A stretch of 64,000 nt of DNA from Rhodocyclaceae bacterium. Lineage in GTDB: Bacteria > Pseudomonadota > Gammaproteobacteria > Burkholderiales > Rhodocyclaceae. This document shows positions 24,939 through 34,178 of this stretch, piece after piece. The stretch is taken from the NCBI GenBank assembly GCA_030824115.1, contig JAVBYI010000004.1, positions 186,001 to 250,000 of the forward strand, read 5' to 3'. Made by a program: the position numbers and the translations under genes. The stretch's first letter is position 1. Each line of letters opens with the position of its first letter. The notes under the pieces are model-generated. The model was not told the origin of the DNA. It worked only from the letters and a program-made list of their open reading frames with translations, and did no database searches.

Positions 24939-25951
24939 GGTACTTGATACTCGCTACTCTGCTGCTGGCCGCCTGTGGCAAGGAGCAGGCCGCTGCACCT
25001 GCCGTCCCGCCAGCGCCGACATTTTTAGTACAAGCATTAGGGGAGGTGGCTATCCATCCCGAGCGCAGCGCGCCGGCGGCGGTGGTCGGCAAGAACGAAG
25101 CGCGTATTTCGGCGGAGGTGGCGGCGGTGATTCTTGCCCTGCCGGTGGATGTCGGGCAGCGCGTCAGGCAGGGCGCCATCGTTGCCCGTCTGGATAGTCG
25201 CGATGCGGCGCTGGCACAAGAACGGGCCGATGCCGCCCTGGCGCAAACGCAGGCGCGCTACGCCCAGGCAGCAGCGCAATTCAAGCGGGCGCAAACGCTG
25301 CGCGAAAAGAACTTCTACTCGGCCGAGGCCTTGACGCTCAAGGAAACCGAACTGGCTGCCGCTGATGCCGACCTGCGCGCTGCCCGGGCGCAACGCGATA
25401 CGGCACGCCGCAACGTCGAGAAACACACCCTCGTCGCTCCCTTTGATGCTGTGGTGCGCGCCCGCAGCGGACAGGTCGGTGAGTTCGCTGCCCCCGGCAC
25501 GGCGCTGCTGACGCTGGTTTCCGCCGGGGAGGTGGAACTGGCCGCGCAACTGCAGGCAGCGGATGCCGCCAGCCATACCAGTGCCGTCCCGCCAGCGCCG
25601 ACTTTTGAGGCCAATGGCACGTCCTATGCGCTCAAGTTACTGCGCGTATCCCCGGCGGTGAATCGCGACTCGCGCAGCATTGAGGCACGCTTTGCTTTTA
25701 AAGATAGTGCGCCGCCAGCCGGCACGGAAGGGCGGCTGGTCTGGCGCGAGCCGGCGCCGTGGCTGCCGGCCGATCTGCTGGTGCGGCGCAATGGACGCTA
25801 TGGCATCTTCATCGCCGCGGAGGGCAAAGCCCGCTTCCATCCTTTGGCGAATGCACAGGAAGGCCGCCCGGCCGCGCTTGATTTGCCGCCGGAAACGCAG
25901 ATCGTGACCCAGGGGCGCCACGCCCTGCAGGACGGCGTGGCGCTGCAATGA
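24935..25951 (+). CDS. RND efflux periplasmic adaptor lipoprotein (first)
   Basis: A 338-residue adaptor with a lipoprotein signal (LLLAACGKE, lipidated Cys at residue 14). It has the split lipoyl/hairpin/beta-barrel layout of HlyD-type membrane fusion proteins: VDVGQRVRQGAIVARLDSRD, an Ala-rich helical hairpin (LREKNFYSAEAL) and THT-type barrel strands. Two full repeat copies are read in-frame as AVPPAPTF, one just after the lipid anchor (residues 23-30) and one in the barrel (about 217-224). Both are tolerated in linker-like positions. It overlaps its RND partner by ATGA. Confidence 0.9.
   Translation: MRYLILATLLLAACGKEQAAAPAVPPAPTFLVQALGEVAIHPERSAPAAVVGKNEARISAEVAAVILALPVDVGQRVRQGAIVARLDSRDAALAQERADAALAQTQARYAQAAAQFKRAQTLREKNFYSAEALTLKETELAAADADLRAARAQRDTARRNVEKHTLVAPFDAVVRARSGQVGEFAAPGTALLTLVSAGEVELAAQLQAADAASHTSAVPPAPTFEANGTSYALKLLRVSPAVNRDSRSIEARFAFKDSAPPAGTEGRLVWREPAPWLPADLLVRRNGRYGIFIAAEGKARFHPLANAQEGRPAALDLPPETQIVTQGRHALQDGVALQ
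25000..25026 (+). repeat. Dispersed coding repeat, copy 7
   Basis: Read AVPPAPTF near the N-terminus of the first adaptor lipoprotein. Exact 20-nt core. Confidence 0.9.
25581..25606 (+). repeat. Dispersed coding repeat, copy 8
   Basis: Second copy in the same adaptor gene, read SAVPPAPTF. Exact 20-nt core, same orientation and frame as copy 7, 581 nt away. Confidence 0.9.
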
Positions 25952-28900
25952 ATTTCTATCGGCGCCTGCTCGCCAATCATCCGCTCGCCAACATCGCCTT
26001 CATGGTGGTGCTGGCGATGGGCGCGCTCGCCTATCTGGCGATGCCGCGCGAGCAGGACCCCGAGATTAATTTCAACTGGGTGGTGATCACCACCGTCCTC
26101 CCCGGCGCCTCGGCCGAGGATGTGGAAAAGCGCGTCACCAAGCCGCTGGAGGACGCCATCAAGGGCGTGGCAGACATCCGCTTCTCGATGTCTTCCTCGC
26201 GCGAGAATGTGTCGAACATTTTGGTGCGCTTTCGCGAGATTTCGGAACGCGTGTTCGACAAGCGCGTCAATGACCTGCGTCGCGATATCCAGAACAAGGC
26301 GTCCAGCGAGCTGCCGGCCGAGGCAAAAGATCCGCGGGTGATGGAGATCACCACCTCCAACGGTTTCCCGACCGCGCTGGTGGTGGTGACTGGTTCGGCC
26401 AATGACGAAAATTTGCGCCGTCGGGCGCGCCTGTTGCGTGACGACTTCGAGCGCATGGCGGGTATCGATCAGGTGTTTGCCACGGGGCTCGCCGACACGG
26501 AGTTGCGCGTCGAATTCGATCCGGCGGCACTGGCCAACCGCGGCCTGTCGGGCGCCGATGTGGCCGATGCCGCCTTTGCGTGGTTTCGCGATACCTTTGC
26601 CGGTAAGGCGGAAACCCTCACGCATGAGGGACGCGATGCCTGGTTGGTGCGCGTGGTCGGGCAGCATGCCGACCCGGAACGGCTGGCGCAGATTCCTGTG
26701 GGCAAAGGCCGTGACCAGGTACCGCTGGGCAGCGTCGCCGAGGTGCAGCGCGCGCGGGCCAAGCCGGGCAGCCTCGCCAGCCATGACGGTCAGCCGGCGG
26801 TGATGCTGGCGATCACCAAGAAGAGCCGCACCAATACGCTCGAATTGATCGAGCGCATCAACATCTTCATCGCCGAGAAAAATACTGTCATGGCCAGCGA
26901 GGGCGTGCAGTTGCAACTGTTGGATGATCAGACCCACCGCACCCGCGAGTCGATCCAGATCATGGAATCAAATGCCGTGGTCGGCCTGTTGGTGGTGCTG
27001 GCGATTTGCTGGCTGTTTCTCGGCACGCGCATTGCCGTGCTGGTTGGCTTGGGGCTGCCCTTCTCGCTGGCCGGCACCTTTGCGATCCTCGGCGCGCTCG
27101 GCTACACGGTGAATATTTCGGTGCTGCTTGGGGTGGTGATTGCGCTGGGCATGCTGGTGGACGACGCCGTGGTGGTGGTCGAGGCGATTTACTACAAGAT
27201 GCAACGCGGGCTGGCCGCCATGGAGGCCAGCGTGGATGCGATGCGCGAGGTGTTCGCCCCGGTGACCTCGTCGGTGTTGACGACCATGGCGGCCTTCCTG
27301 CCGCTCCTGTTGCTGCCCGGCATTGTCGGCAAGTTCATGTTCGTGATTCCGTTCATCGTCACGCTGGCGCTGGCGATCAGCCTGATCGAAGCCTACTGGA
27401 TGCTGCCGGTGCATGTGGTGGCGGCGGGTGGCGCTGCACCGCCCGACAATGACTGGCGCGCGCGCTTCAACCATCTGCTGCGCGTGAAATATTCACGCTG
27501 GCTGATTACCGTGATGCGCTGGCCGCGTTTGTCGCTGGCGGTAGCGGCCCTGATGTTCGTGCTGGCGGGTGCGGCGGTGGCGACCGGGATGGTGCGCGTG
27601 CAGTTCTTCGCCTTTGATCCGATGCGCATCTTCTACGTGAATGTCGATATGCCGGCTGGTGCCCCGATCGAGGAAAGTCTGGCCCAGGCGGCCAGGCTGG
27701 AGGCGAAAGTGCGCGAGCAGCTGACGAGCGACGAGGTGCGCAACAGCGCGGCCTACGCCGGCATCAAATTCACCGACACCGAGCCGCTTTATGGCGGTGC
27801 CTATGGGCAGGTAGTGGTGTCGCTCAAGCCGCTGGCGGACGGTGGACGCAGCGTGCAGGAGATTGTGGCGGCCGTACGTCCCGAGATCGAGGCGCTGCCC
27901 AGTCCGGGCAAGGTCAGCTTCACCATGATCTCCGGCGGGCCACCGACCACCAAGCCGGTACGGGTACGCGTGCGCGGTGATGATCCGCTCGAATTGCGGG
28001 CTGCCGCCGATGCCTTGCTGGCGGTGACGCAAGCGGTGCCGGGTGCGCGCGATGTGACCGATGACGACATTCCGGGACGGCCGCAACTGGTGCTCGAACT
28101 GGATCGCGAGGCCTTGCGCGCCGCCGGGCTGGATGCCGCACGGGTGGCGCGACTGGTGCGTCTCGCGGTGGATGGCGAAATCATTGCCCAGACGCGCGAT
28201 CTGGGCGAGAAGTTGGAACTGCGCGTGCGGGCGCAGCGAACTGCCGACAGCGTCGGTCACGATATCCTCAATCTGCTCAACGATCCGGTGGCTCTGGCAA
28301 ATGGTCAGACCACCACGCTCGGCGCCTTGGTCAAGGCCGAGACCAAGGTCGGTGCGGGCGTCATCAAGCACTACAACCTGGTGCGGTCGATCACCGTCGA
28401 GGCCGATCTCGACAAGACGATCACCGATACGACGCAGGCCGATGCATTGATCCACGCCGGCTGGCGCAAGATCGCCGCCCAGTTCCCGCATACCAGCATC
28501 GATTTCAGCGGCGAGATGGAAGACATTCGCGAAAGCCTCGATGCGATGAAGGCGCTGTTCCTGTTTGGCGTCGGGCTGATTTACCTGATCCTCGCCGCGC
28601 AGTTCAAGAGCTATTTCCAGCCGCTGCTGATTCTCGTGACTGTACCGCTGGCCTTTACCGGCGTGGCGCTGGGGCTGCTGGTGTCGCGCAATCCGCTCTC
28701 GCTCTACACCCTCTACGGCGTGATCGCGCTGACCGGCATTGCCGTCAATTCGGCCATCGTGTTGATCGATGCTGCCAATGATCGGCTGCAATCCGGTATG
28801 AGCGTGCTGCATGCCGCTGTCTATGCTGCACGGCGGCGCGTGGTGCCGATCCTGATTACCTCGGTGACGACCATCGGTGGCCTGTTCTCACTGGCGTTCG

Positions 28901-29040
28901 GCTTGGCCGGTGATTCGCTGCTGTGGGGGCCGGTGGCGCAATCGATTGTCTGGGGGCTGACGTTCTCGACCGTGCTGACCCTGTTTGTGATTCCGCTTCT
29001 CTACTGGATGGCCATGCGCCGTCGAAAGCTTGCGACATGA
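25948..29040 (+). CDS. RND inner-membrane efflux transporter (first)
   Basis: A 1030-residue AcrB-type pump with twelve predicted membrane helices in two halves separated by large periplasmic loops. It opens with LLANHPLANIAFMVVLAMG. TM4 carries the adjacent acidic pair in LGMLVDDAVVVVEAIYYK, the proton-relay signature of the superfamily. Substrate specificity (drugs or other small molecules) cannot be read from sequence. It is coupled to the adaptor upstream and the second adaptor downstream by ATGA overlaps. Confidence 0.93.
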   Translation: MNFYRRLLANHPLANIAFMVVLAMGALAYLAMPREQDPEINFNWVVITTVLPGASAEDVEKRVTKPLEDAIKGVADIRFSMSSSRENVSNILVRFREISERVFDKRVNDLRRDIQNKASSELPAEAKDPRVMEITTSNGFPTALVVVTGSANDENLRRRARLLRDDFERMAGIDQVFATGLADTELRVEFDPAALANRGLSGADVADAAFAWFRDTFAGKAETLTHEGRDAWLVRVVGQHADPERLAQIPVGKGRDQVPLGSVAEVQRARAKPGSLASHDGQPAVMLAITKKSRTNTLELIERINIFIAEKNTVMASEGVQLQLLDDQTHRTRESIQIMESNAVVGLLVVLAICWLFLGTRIAVLVGLGLPFSLAGTFAILGALGYTVNISVLLGVVIALGMLVDDAVVVVEAIYYKMQRGLAAMEASVDAMREVFAPVTSSVLTTMAAFLPLLLLPGIVGKFMFVIPFIVTLALAISLIEAYWMLPVHVVAAGGAAPPDNDWRARFNHLLRVKYSRWLITVMRWPRLSLAVAALMFVLAGAAVATGMVRVQFFAFDPMRIFYVNVDMPAGAPIEESLAQAARLEAKVREQLTSDEVRNSAAYAGIKFTDTEPLYGGAYGQVVVSLKPLADGGRSVQEIVAAVRPEIEALPSPGKVSFTMISGGPPTTKPVRVRVRGDDPLELRAAADALLAVTQAVPGARDVTDDDIPGRPQLVLELDREALRAAGLDAARVARLVRLAVDGEIIAQTRDLGEKLELRVRAQRTADSVGHDILNLLNDPVALANGQTTTLGALVKAETKVGAGVIKHYNLVRSITVEADLDKTITDTTQADALIHAGWRKIAAQFPHTSIDFSGEMEDIRESLDAMKALFLFGVGLIYLILAAQFKSYFQPLLILVTVPLAFTGVALGLLVSRNPLSLYTLYGVIALTGIAVNSAIVLIDAANDRLQSGMSVLHAAVYAARRRVVPILITSVTTIGGLFSLAFGLAGDSLLWGPVAQSIVWGLTFSTVLTLFVIPLLYWMAMRRRKLAT

Positions 29041-30053
29041 AATACTGGACACTTCTACTGTTGCCCCTGCTGGCCGCCTGCGGTGAAAAGATGCCGCCCC
29101 CCGATGCGGCGACGAATGGCCCGAAATTGGTGAAAGCCATGAAAGTCGGCGCTGACAGGACGGCACAGGAAAACCAATATAGCGGTGAAGTGCGCGCCCG
29201 GATTGAATCGACACTCGGTTTTCGGGTAGGTGGCAAGCTGGTCGAACGGCTGGTTGATGTGGGTGCCAAGGTCAAGGCGGGCCAGCCACTGGCGCGCCTT
29301 GACCCAGCCGATCAGCAACTGGCGGCGACGCAGGCGGCGGCCAGCCGCGCGCTGGCAGAGGCCGACTTGAAGCGGACGCAGGAGTTGCGCGAGAAAAATT
29401 TCATCAGCCAGGCCGCCCTCGATGCCAAGGCCACTGCCGCCGAGGTGGCCGGCAGTCAGGCACGGCTGGCTCAGAATCAGGCGAGCTACACCACGTTGGT
29501 GGCCGATGCAGCAGGCGTCGTGTCGGCGGTGTTGGCCGAGCCGGGGCAGGTGGTGGCCGCCGGACAAGGCGTGTTTCGGCTGGCGCGCGACGGCCAGCGC
29601 GAAGTGGCGATTGTCATTCCCGAATCGCGCCTTGCCGGGCTGAAGGTGGGTATGGGTGCCACGGTGGATTTATGGGCAGGTAAATCCTACCGGGGCGTGC
29701 TGCGCGAACTGGCGCCGATGGCCGATGCGGCAACGCGCACCTTCGCGGCACGGGTGAGCCTGCCGGATGCCGACGAAGTGGTGGCGCTGGGCATGACAGC
29801 GACCGTGCGTTTCGCCCGGGAAAGCGCGACCGAGCTTGTCGTGCCGCTGGCGGCCATCCTGCAGCAAGGCGATAAAGCAGCCGTGTGGGTGATCGCAGAA
29901 GACAGCACGGTGCGCCAGCAGCCGATCGAGATTGCCCGCTATTCCGATCAAGGAGCGGTTGTGGCTTCCGGCCTGGACGGCAGCGAAACTATTGTCGCTG
30001 CGGGTGCATTCATGTTGTCCGCCGGCGAAAAAGTCAGGATCGCCCAACCATGA
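29037..30053 (+). CDS. RND efflux periplasmic adaptor lipoprotein (second)
   Basis: A 338-residue membrane fusion protein with lipobox LPLLAACGEK, lipoyl halves (VDVGAKVKAGQPLARLDPAD and AGVVSAVLAEPGQVV), a helical hairpin (LREKNFISQAALDAK) and beta-barrel plus membrane-proximal domains. Repeat copy 9 is read KVGADRTA just before the first barrel strand. It pairs with the RND gene that overlaps its stop (ATGA), making this the second complete adaptor/pump set in one operon. Confidence 0.9.
   Translation: MKYWTLLLLPLLAACGEKMPPPDAATNGPKLVKAMKVGADRTAQENQYSGEVRARIESTLGFRVGGKLVERLVDVGAKVKAGQPLARLDPADQQLAATQAAASRALAEADLKRTQELREKNFISQAALDAKATAAEVAGSQARLAQNQASYTTLVADAAGVVSAVLAEPGQVVAAGQGVFRLARDGQREVAIVIPESRLAGLKVGMGATVDLWAGKSYRGVLRELAPMADAATRTFAARVSLPDADEVVALGMTATVRFARESATELVVPLAAILQQGDKAAVWVIAEDSTVRQQPIEIARYSDQGAVVASGLDGSETIVAAGAFMLSAGEKVRIAQP
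29141..29166 (-). repeat. Dispersed coding repeat, copy 9
   Basis: Reverse orientation relative to the gene, read KVGADRTA in the second adaptor. Two central mismatches. Confidence 0.8.
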
Positions 30054-33000
30054 AGGGTCCCAACCTTTCCGAATGGGCGCTCGAACACCCGTCGATGGTG
30101 CTGTATCTGATCATCGTGCTGATGGTCGGCGGGGTGTTGTCCTTCTTGACGCTGGGCCGCGCCGAAGACCCTGACTTCACCTTCAAGGTCATGGTGGTGC
30201 GTACCCAGTGGCCGGGCGCGACAGCGCAGGAAGTCGAGCGTGAGCTGACCGAGCGGATCGAAAAGAAGCTGCAGGAGACGCCGTATGTCGATGTGATCCG
30301 TTCGGCCTCGCGCGCCGGCGAGTCGCTGGTCTTTATTCAGGTCAAGGATTACACGCCGCGCGCCGAGGTGCCCGAGTCGTGGCGGCAAGTACGGAAGAAA
30401 CTTGACGATATCCGCCACCAGTTGCCACCCGGCGTGCAGGGCCCGTTCCCGAACGATGAATTCGGCGACGTCTACGTCAATATCTACGCATTGACTGGCA
30501 CGGGTTACGACCACGGCGATTTGCGCCGCGAGGCAACCCGTATTGCTCGGGAGTTGCGCAATGTGGCGGATGTGAAAAAGGTCGATCTGCTCGGGGTGCA
30601 GGACGAGAAGATCACCATCGAGGTGGCACCGACACGGCTGGCGGCGCTCGGGCTGACGCCGGCCCTCGTCGCCGAGGCGCTGGCGAAACAGAATGCCGTG
30701 GTGCCCGCCGGCTTCGTGGAGACGGCGACGGATCGGGTGCGCTTGCGCGTGACCGGCGGTTTTGATTCCGTGGCACAGATTCGCGCCACCGACCTTGCGG
30801 TGGGCGGTCGCCATTTCCGGCTTGGTGATATTGCCGAGGTCAGCCGTGGTTTTGCCGAACCGCCCAATCCGAAGATGCGTGTCAGCGGTCAGGATGCCGT
30901 GGGGATTGCGGTGGTGATGGCCAAGGGCGGCAATGTCATCGCGCTGGGTGACCGCCTGCGCGCCGATATTGATCGCTTGTCGCATGAACTGCCGCTGGGC
31001 ATGGCAGTCACCACGGTGGCCGACCAGCCGACGATTGTGCAGATCTCGCTGAAGCTCTTCCTGCAATCGCTGGCGGAAGCCATCATCATCGTGCTGGCGG
31101 TGAGTTTCCTCAGCCTCGGCATGCGCACCGGCATGGTGGTGGCTTTGTCGATCCCACTGGTGCTGGCGATGACCTTCCTGCTGATGAAGGTGTTTGGCAT
31201 CGACCTGCACCGGATTTCGCTGGGTGCGCTGATCATTGCGCTGGGCCTGCTGGTCGACGATGCCATCATCGCGGCCGAGATGATGGTGGTGAAGATCGAG
31301 CAGGGCTGGGAGAAAGCCAAGGCGGCGACCTTTGCCTACACCTCGACGGCATTTCCGATGCTTACCGGCACGCTGATCACGGCAGCCGGTTTTACCCCGG
31401 TGGGTTTTGCCAAGTCGGGTGCGGGCGAGTATGCCGGGGCGATCTTTTCGGTGACGACCATCGCGTTGCTGGTGTCCTGGATTGTCGCCGTGGTGTTTAC
31501 GCCCTACATTGGCTATAAGCTGCTCGACGAACAGGCACTGCGCAAGATCGGTGCGGCGCATCATGGCGACATCTACGACACGCCCTTCTATCGCCGCTTC
31601 CGGGCCTTGCTGGAGTGGTGTCTGCGCCATCGCTGGCGCGTGATCGGCATGACGGTGGTGGCTTTCATCTTCGGCATGGTGCTGTTTGCCACCGGCGTAC
31701 AAAAGCAGTTTTTCCCGCCGTCGTCACGCCCCGAATTACTGGTCGACCTTTGGCTGCCGCAAGGGGCTTCGCTCAAAGCGACCGAGGCGGAGGTGCGGCG
31801 CGTCGAGGCGCTGCTGCAAGATGCCTCAATCAAGGATGCCATCGCCAGCCAGTCGGCTTACATCGGTAATGGTGCGCCACGTTTTTATCTGCCGCTCGAC
31901 CAGCAACTGTTCAACGACAACTTCGGCCAGTTCATTGTCGTGACCAAGGGTTTTGAGGAGCGTGAGGCGGTGCGCGCATATCTGATGAAGGCTTTCGATG
32001 CGCCGGATGGCGCCTGGTCGCACGTGCGTACGCGCGTGCAGCGGCTGGAGAATGGACCGCCTATCGGGTTCCCGGTGGTCTTCCGCGTCGTCGGCGAGAA
32101 TGTGGATACCTTGCGGCGTATTGCCCATGAGGTGGCGACGGTGATGCGCACCAATCCCAATGTGCGCGATGTGCATCTGGACTGGAATGAAAAATCCAAG
32201 AGCGTGCGCGTGGTGATTGACCAGGATCGTGCCCGTCTGCTCGGCGTGTCGAGCCAGGATGTGGCGCAGGCACTGCAGGCCCATCAGGTGGGACTGACGC
32301 TGACCCAGTATCGCGAGGGCGACCAGTTGATCGATGTGATCTGGCGCGCCGGCGATGCGGATCGCGGGCGTCTTGATCGACTGGCCGACTTGCCGATTCT
32401 CGCCAATGGCAAATGGATACCGCTGGCGCAGGTGGCCAGGCTTGAGCCGGTGCTGGAAGAAGGCATCATCTGGCGGCGCGACCGACTGCCGGCGATTCAG
32501 GTGCGTGCCGATCTGGCCAATCCGACCGTGACCGGTCCGACCGCCACCCTGCAGATCGATCCGCTCCTCAACGAGATTCGCAAGGATCTGCCACCGGGCT
32601 ATCGCGTCGAGATCGGCGGCACCATCGAGGAGTCGGCCAAGAACGAGGGGGCGCTCAAAGCAGTGATGCCGCTGATGATTGTGGCGGTCATTACCTTGCT
32701 GATGATCCAGTTGCAAAGCATCCGGCGGACGGTGATGGCCCTGCTGACCGCGCCGCTCGGCCTGATCGGCGTGGCGCTGGCCTTGATCGCCTTCGGCAAG
32801 CCCTTCGGTTTCGTCGCCAACCTAGGCATCATCGCGCTGCTGGGGATGATCTTGCGCAATTCGGTGATCCTGCTGGACCAGATCGATCAGGACGAGCGTG
32901 CCGGGAAATCCTCCTGGGAGGCGATCATCGGTGCGGCGGTACGACGCTTCCGGCCGATTATGCTGACGGCGGCGGCGGCGGTGCTGGCGATGATTCCCTT

Positions 33001-33130
33001 GTCGCGGCAGATCTTCTGGGGCCCGATGGCGGTCGCAATCATGGGCGGTCTGATCATTGCGACGGTGCTGACCCTGCTGTTCCTGCCCGCCTTGTATGCT
33101 GCGTGGTACCGTGTCAAGGAGCCAGCGTAA
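30050..33130 (+). CDS. RND inner-membrane efflux transporter (second)
   Basis: A 1026-residue RND pump with the same two-half topology as the first. LGLLVDDAIIAAEMMVVK provides the acidic pair in TM4. Its sequence differs strongly from the first pump, for example SEWALEHPSMVLYLIIVLM at the start, so the operon did not arise by recent tandem duplication. Two dissimilar pumps could form a mixed trimer or serve different substrates with a shared TolC-type channel, as encoded at 34179. Confidence 0.93.
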   Translation: MKGPNLSEWALEHPSMVLYLIIVLMVGGVLSFLTLGRAEDPDFTFKVMVVRTQWPGATAQEVERELTERIEKKLQETPYVDVIRSASRAGESLVFIQVKDYTPRAEVPESWRQVRKKLDDIRHQLPPGVQGPFPNDEFGDVYVNIYALTGTGYDHGDLRREATRIARELRNVADVKKVDLLGVQDEKITIEVAPTRLAALGLTPALVAEALAKQNAVVPAGFVETATDRVRLRVTGGFDSVAQIRATDLAVGGRHFRLGDIAEVSRGFAEPPNPKMRVSGQDAVGIAVVMAKGGNVIALGDRLRADIDRLSHELPLGMAVTTVADQPTIVQISLKLFLQSLAEAIIIVLAVSFLSLGMRTGMVVALSIPLVLAMTFLLMKVFGIDLHRISLGALIIALGLLVDDAIIAAEMMVVKIEQGWEKAKAATFAYTSTAFPMLTGTLITAAGFTPVGFAKSGAGEYAGAIFSVTTIALLVSWIVAVVFTPYIGYKLLDEQALRKIGAAHHGDIYDTPFYRRFRALLEWCLRHRWRVIGMTVVAFIFGMVLFATGVQKQFFPPSSRPELLVDLWLPQGASLKATEAEVRRVEALLQDASIKDAIASQSAYIGNGAPRFYLPLDQQLFNDNFGQFIVVTKGFEEREAVRAYLMKAFDAPDGAWSHVRTRVQRLENGPPIGFPVVFRVVGENVDTLRRIAHEVATVMRTNPNVRDVHLDWNEKSKSVRVVIDQDRARLLGVSSQDVAQALQAHQVGLTLTQYREGDQLIDVIWRAGDADRGRLDRLADLPILANGKWIPLAQVARLEPVLEEGIIWRRDRLPAIQVRADLANPTVTGPTATLQIDPLLNEIRKDLPPGYRVEIGGTIEESAKNEGALKAVMPLMIVAVITLLMIQLQSIRRTVMALLTAPLGLIGVALALIAFGKPFGFVANLGIIALLGMILRNSVILLDQIDQDERAGKSSWEAIIGAAVRRFRPIMLTAAAAVLAMIPLSRQIFWGPMAVAIMGGLIIATVLTLLFLPALYAAWYRVKEPA

Positions 33131-33175
33131 AATGCTTGATCTACTGTTTTTCAACCCCATCTTTCGGGCCAAGCC

Positions 33176-33826
33176 ATGAACTACGAACTTGCACGTCATC
33201 ATATGATTCAGCAGCAACTACGCCCATGCGAAGTGCTGGGGAGTTCGGTTGTCGAGGTGTTGTATGCCGACCACCGTGAGCATTTCGTGCCAGCGGCGCA
33301 TCGGGCATTGGCCTTTGCCGACATCGCGATCCCGCTGAAGGAAGGGGCCGCCATGTTCTCGCCCAAGCTTGAGGCGCGCATTCTCCAGTCGCTGGCGCTC
33401 AAATCGACGGATCGTGTACTGGAAGTCGGTACCGGTTCCGGCCACATGGCCGCTTTGCTTGCAGCGCGGAGTCAGGCGGTCTGGAGTGTCGAGATTGATC
33501 CGACCCTGGCCGAGCAGGCACGCCGCAATCTGGCGCAGGCCGGTGTGCATAATGTGCATGTCGAGGTGGGCGATGGCCTTGCGGGTTTGGCTGTCCAGGC
33601 GCCTTTCGATGTCATCGTCGTGTCGGGTGGCGTGACGGAGATTCCGGCGGTTTTGAAGGAACAACTGGCTGTTGGCGGTCGCCTGATTGCCGTCGTGGGT
33701 GCTGGTCCCGTCATGAGCCTGCTGCGTCTGACCCGCATTGCGCCGGAAGCGCTGATTACCGATGATCTGATGGAAACCAGTGTGGTCATGCTCCAGCAAC
33801 CCGCCAAGGCGCAATTTTCTTTCTGA
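33176..33826 (+). CDS. Protein-L-isoaspartate O-methyltransferase-like protein
   Basis: A 216-residue SAM methyltransferase of the PCMT family. MIQQQLRPCEVL and FVPAAHRALAFADIAIPL are family N-terminal signatures. SAM motif I is LEVGTGSGHMAALLA and motif II PFDVIVVSGGV. The family repairs isoaspartyl residues. The usual active-site loop around the isoaspartyl carboxylate is less clear, so the substrate is not certain. It precedes a rhodanese gene by 1 nt and the channel gene, and may belong to the pump operon (45 nt gap). Confidence 0.82.
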   Translation: MNYELARHHMIQQQLRPCEVLGSSVVEVLYADHREHFVPAAHRALAFADIAIPLKEGAAMFSPKLEARILQSLALKSTDRVLEVGTGSGHMAALLAARSQAVWSVEIDPTLAEQARRNLAQAGVHNVHVEVGDGLAGLAVQAPFDVIVVSGGVTEIPAVLKEQLAVGGRLIAVVGAGPVMSLLRLTRIAPEALITDDLMETSVVMLQQPAKAQFSF

Positions 33827-33827
33827 G

Positions 33828-34160
33828 ATGAAGCAGATCAATGCCGTTCAACTCAAGGAGTGGCTCGACGACGTCAAGGCCGGCAAGCGTGCGCCGCCGT
33901 TGTTGCTCGACGTGCGCGAACCCTGGGAATTCGATGCGGCGCGTATCCCCGGTGCCAAGCTGGTGCCGATGCGGGCGATTCCGGCGCGCTACATGGAGTT
34001 GCAGCGCGATGCCGAAACGGTGGTGATCTGCCATCACGGTGCGCGCAGCTATCAGGTCGGCTTGTTTCTTGAGCAACAGGGTTTCGACAACATCATCAAT
34101 CTTTACGGCGGTATGGCGGCGTGGTCACGCGACGCCGATCCCGCCACCCCAACTTATTAA
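33828..34160 (+). CDS. Rhodanese-domain protein (single domain)
   Basis: A 110-residue single-domain rhodanese. LLLDVREPWEFDAARIPGA is the CH2A-like start, and CHHGARS holds the active-site Cys. The loop CHHGAR is of the GlpE/PspE-like sulfurtransferase type, transferring sulfur from thiosulfate or persulfide to acceptors. Cytoplasmic, with no signal peptide. It sits between the methyltransferase and TolC-type genes, an arrangement that does not reveal its acceptor. Confidence 0.88.
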   Translation: MKQINAVQLKEWLDDVKAGKRAPPLLLDVREPWEFDAARIPGAKLVPMRAIPARYMELQRDAETVVICHHGARSYQVGLFLEQQGFDNIINLYGGMAAWSRDADPATPTY

Positions 34161-34178
34161 GAAGATTCGGAGCATTCC

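Noticed and set aside
28345-28372. KVGAGV in the first RND pump, similar to KVGAGGTA
   Set aside because: Falls in a segment typical of RND pumps (before an asn/tyr-rich strand), and the nucleotide match is poor.
29948-31702. 584-codon minus-strand open frame opposite the second RND pump
   Set aside because: His/Arg/Gln-rich shadow of a clear RND transporter with known motifs on the plus strand.
34128-34160. Repeat-like end of the rhodanese gene (DADPATPTY)
   Set aside because: Only partial nucleotide similarity, and a proline-rich tail of this kind is plausible for the family; not counted as a copy.
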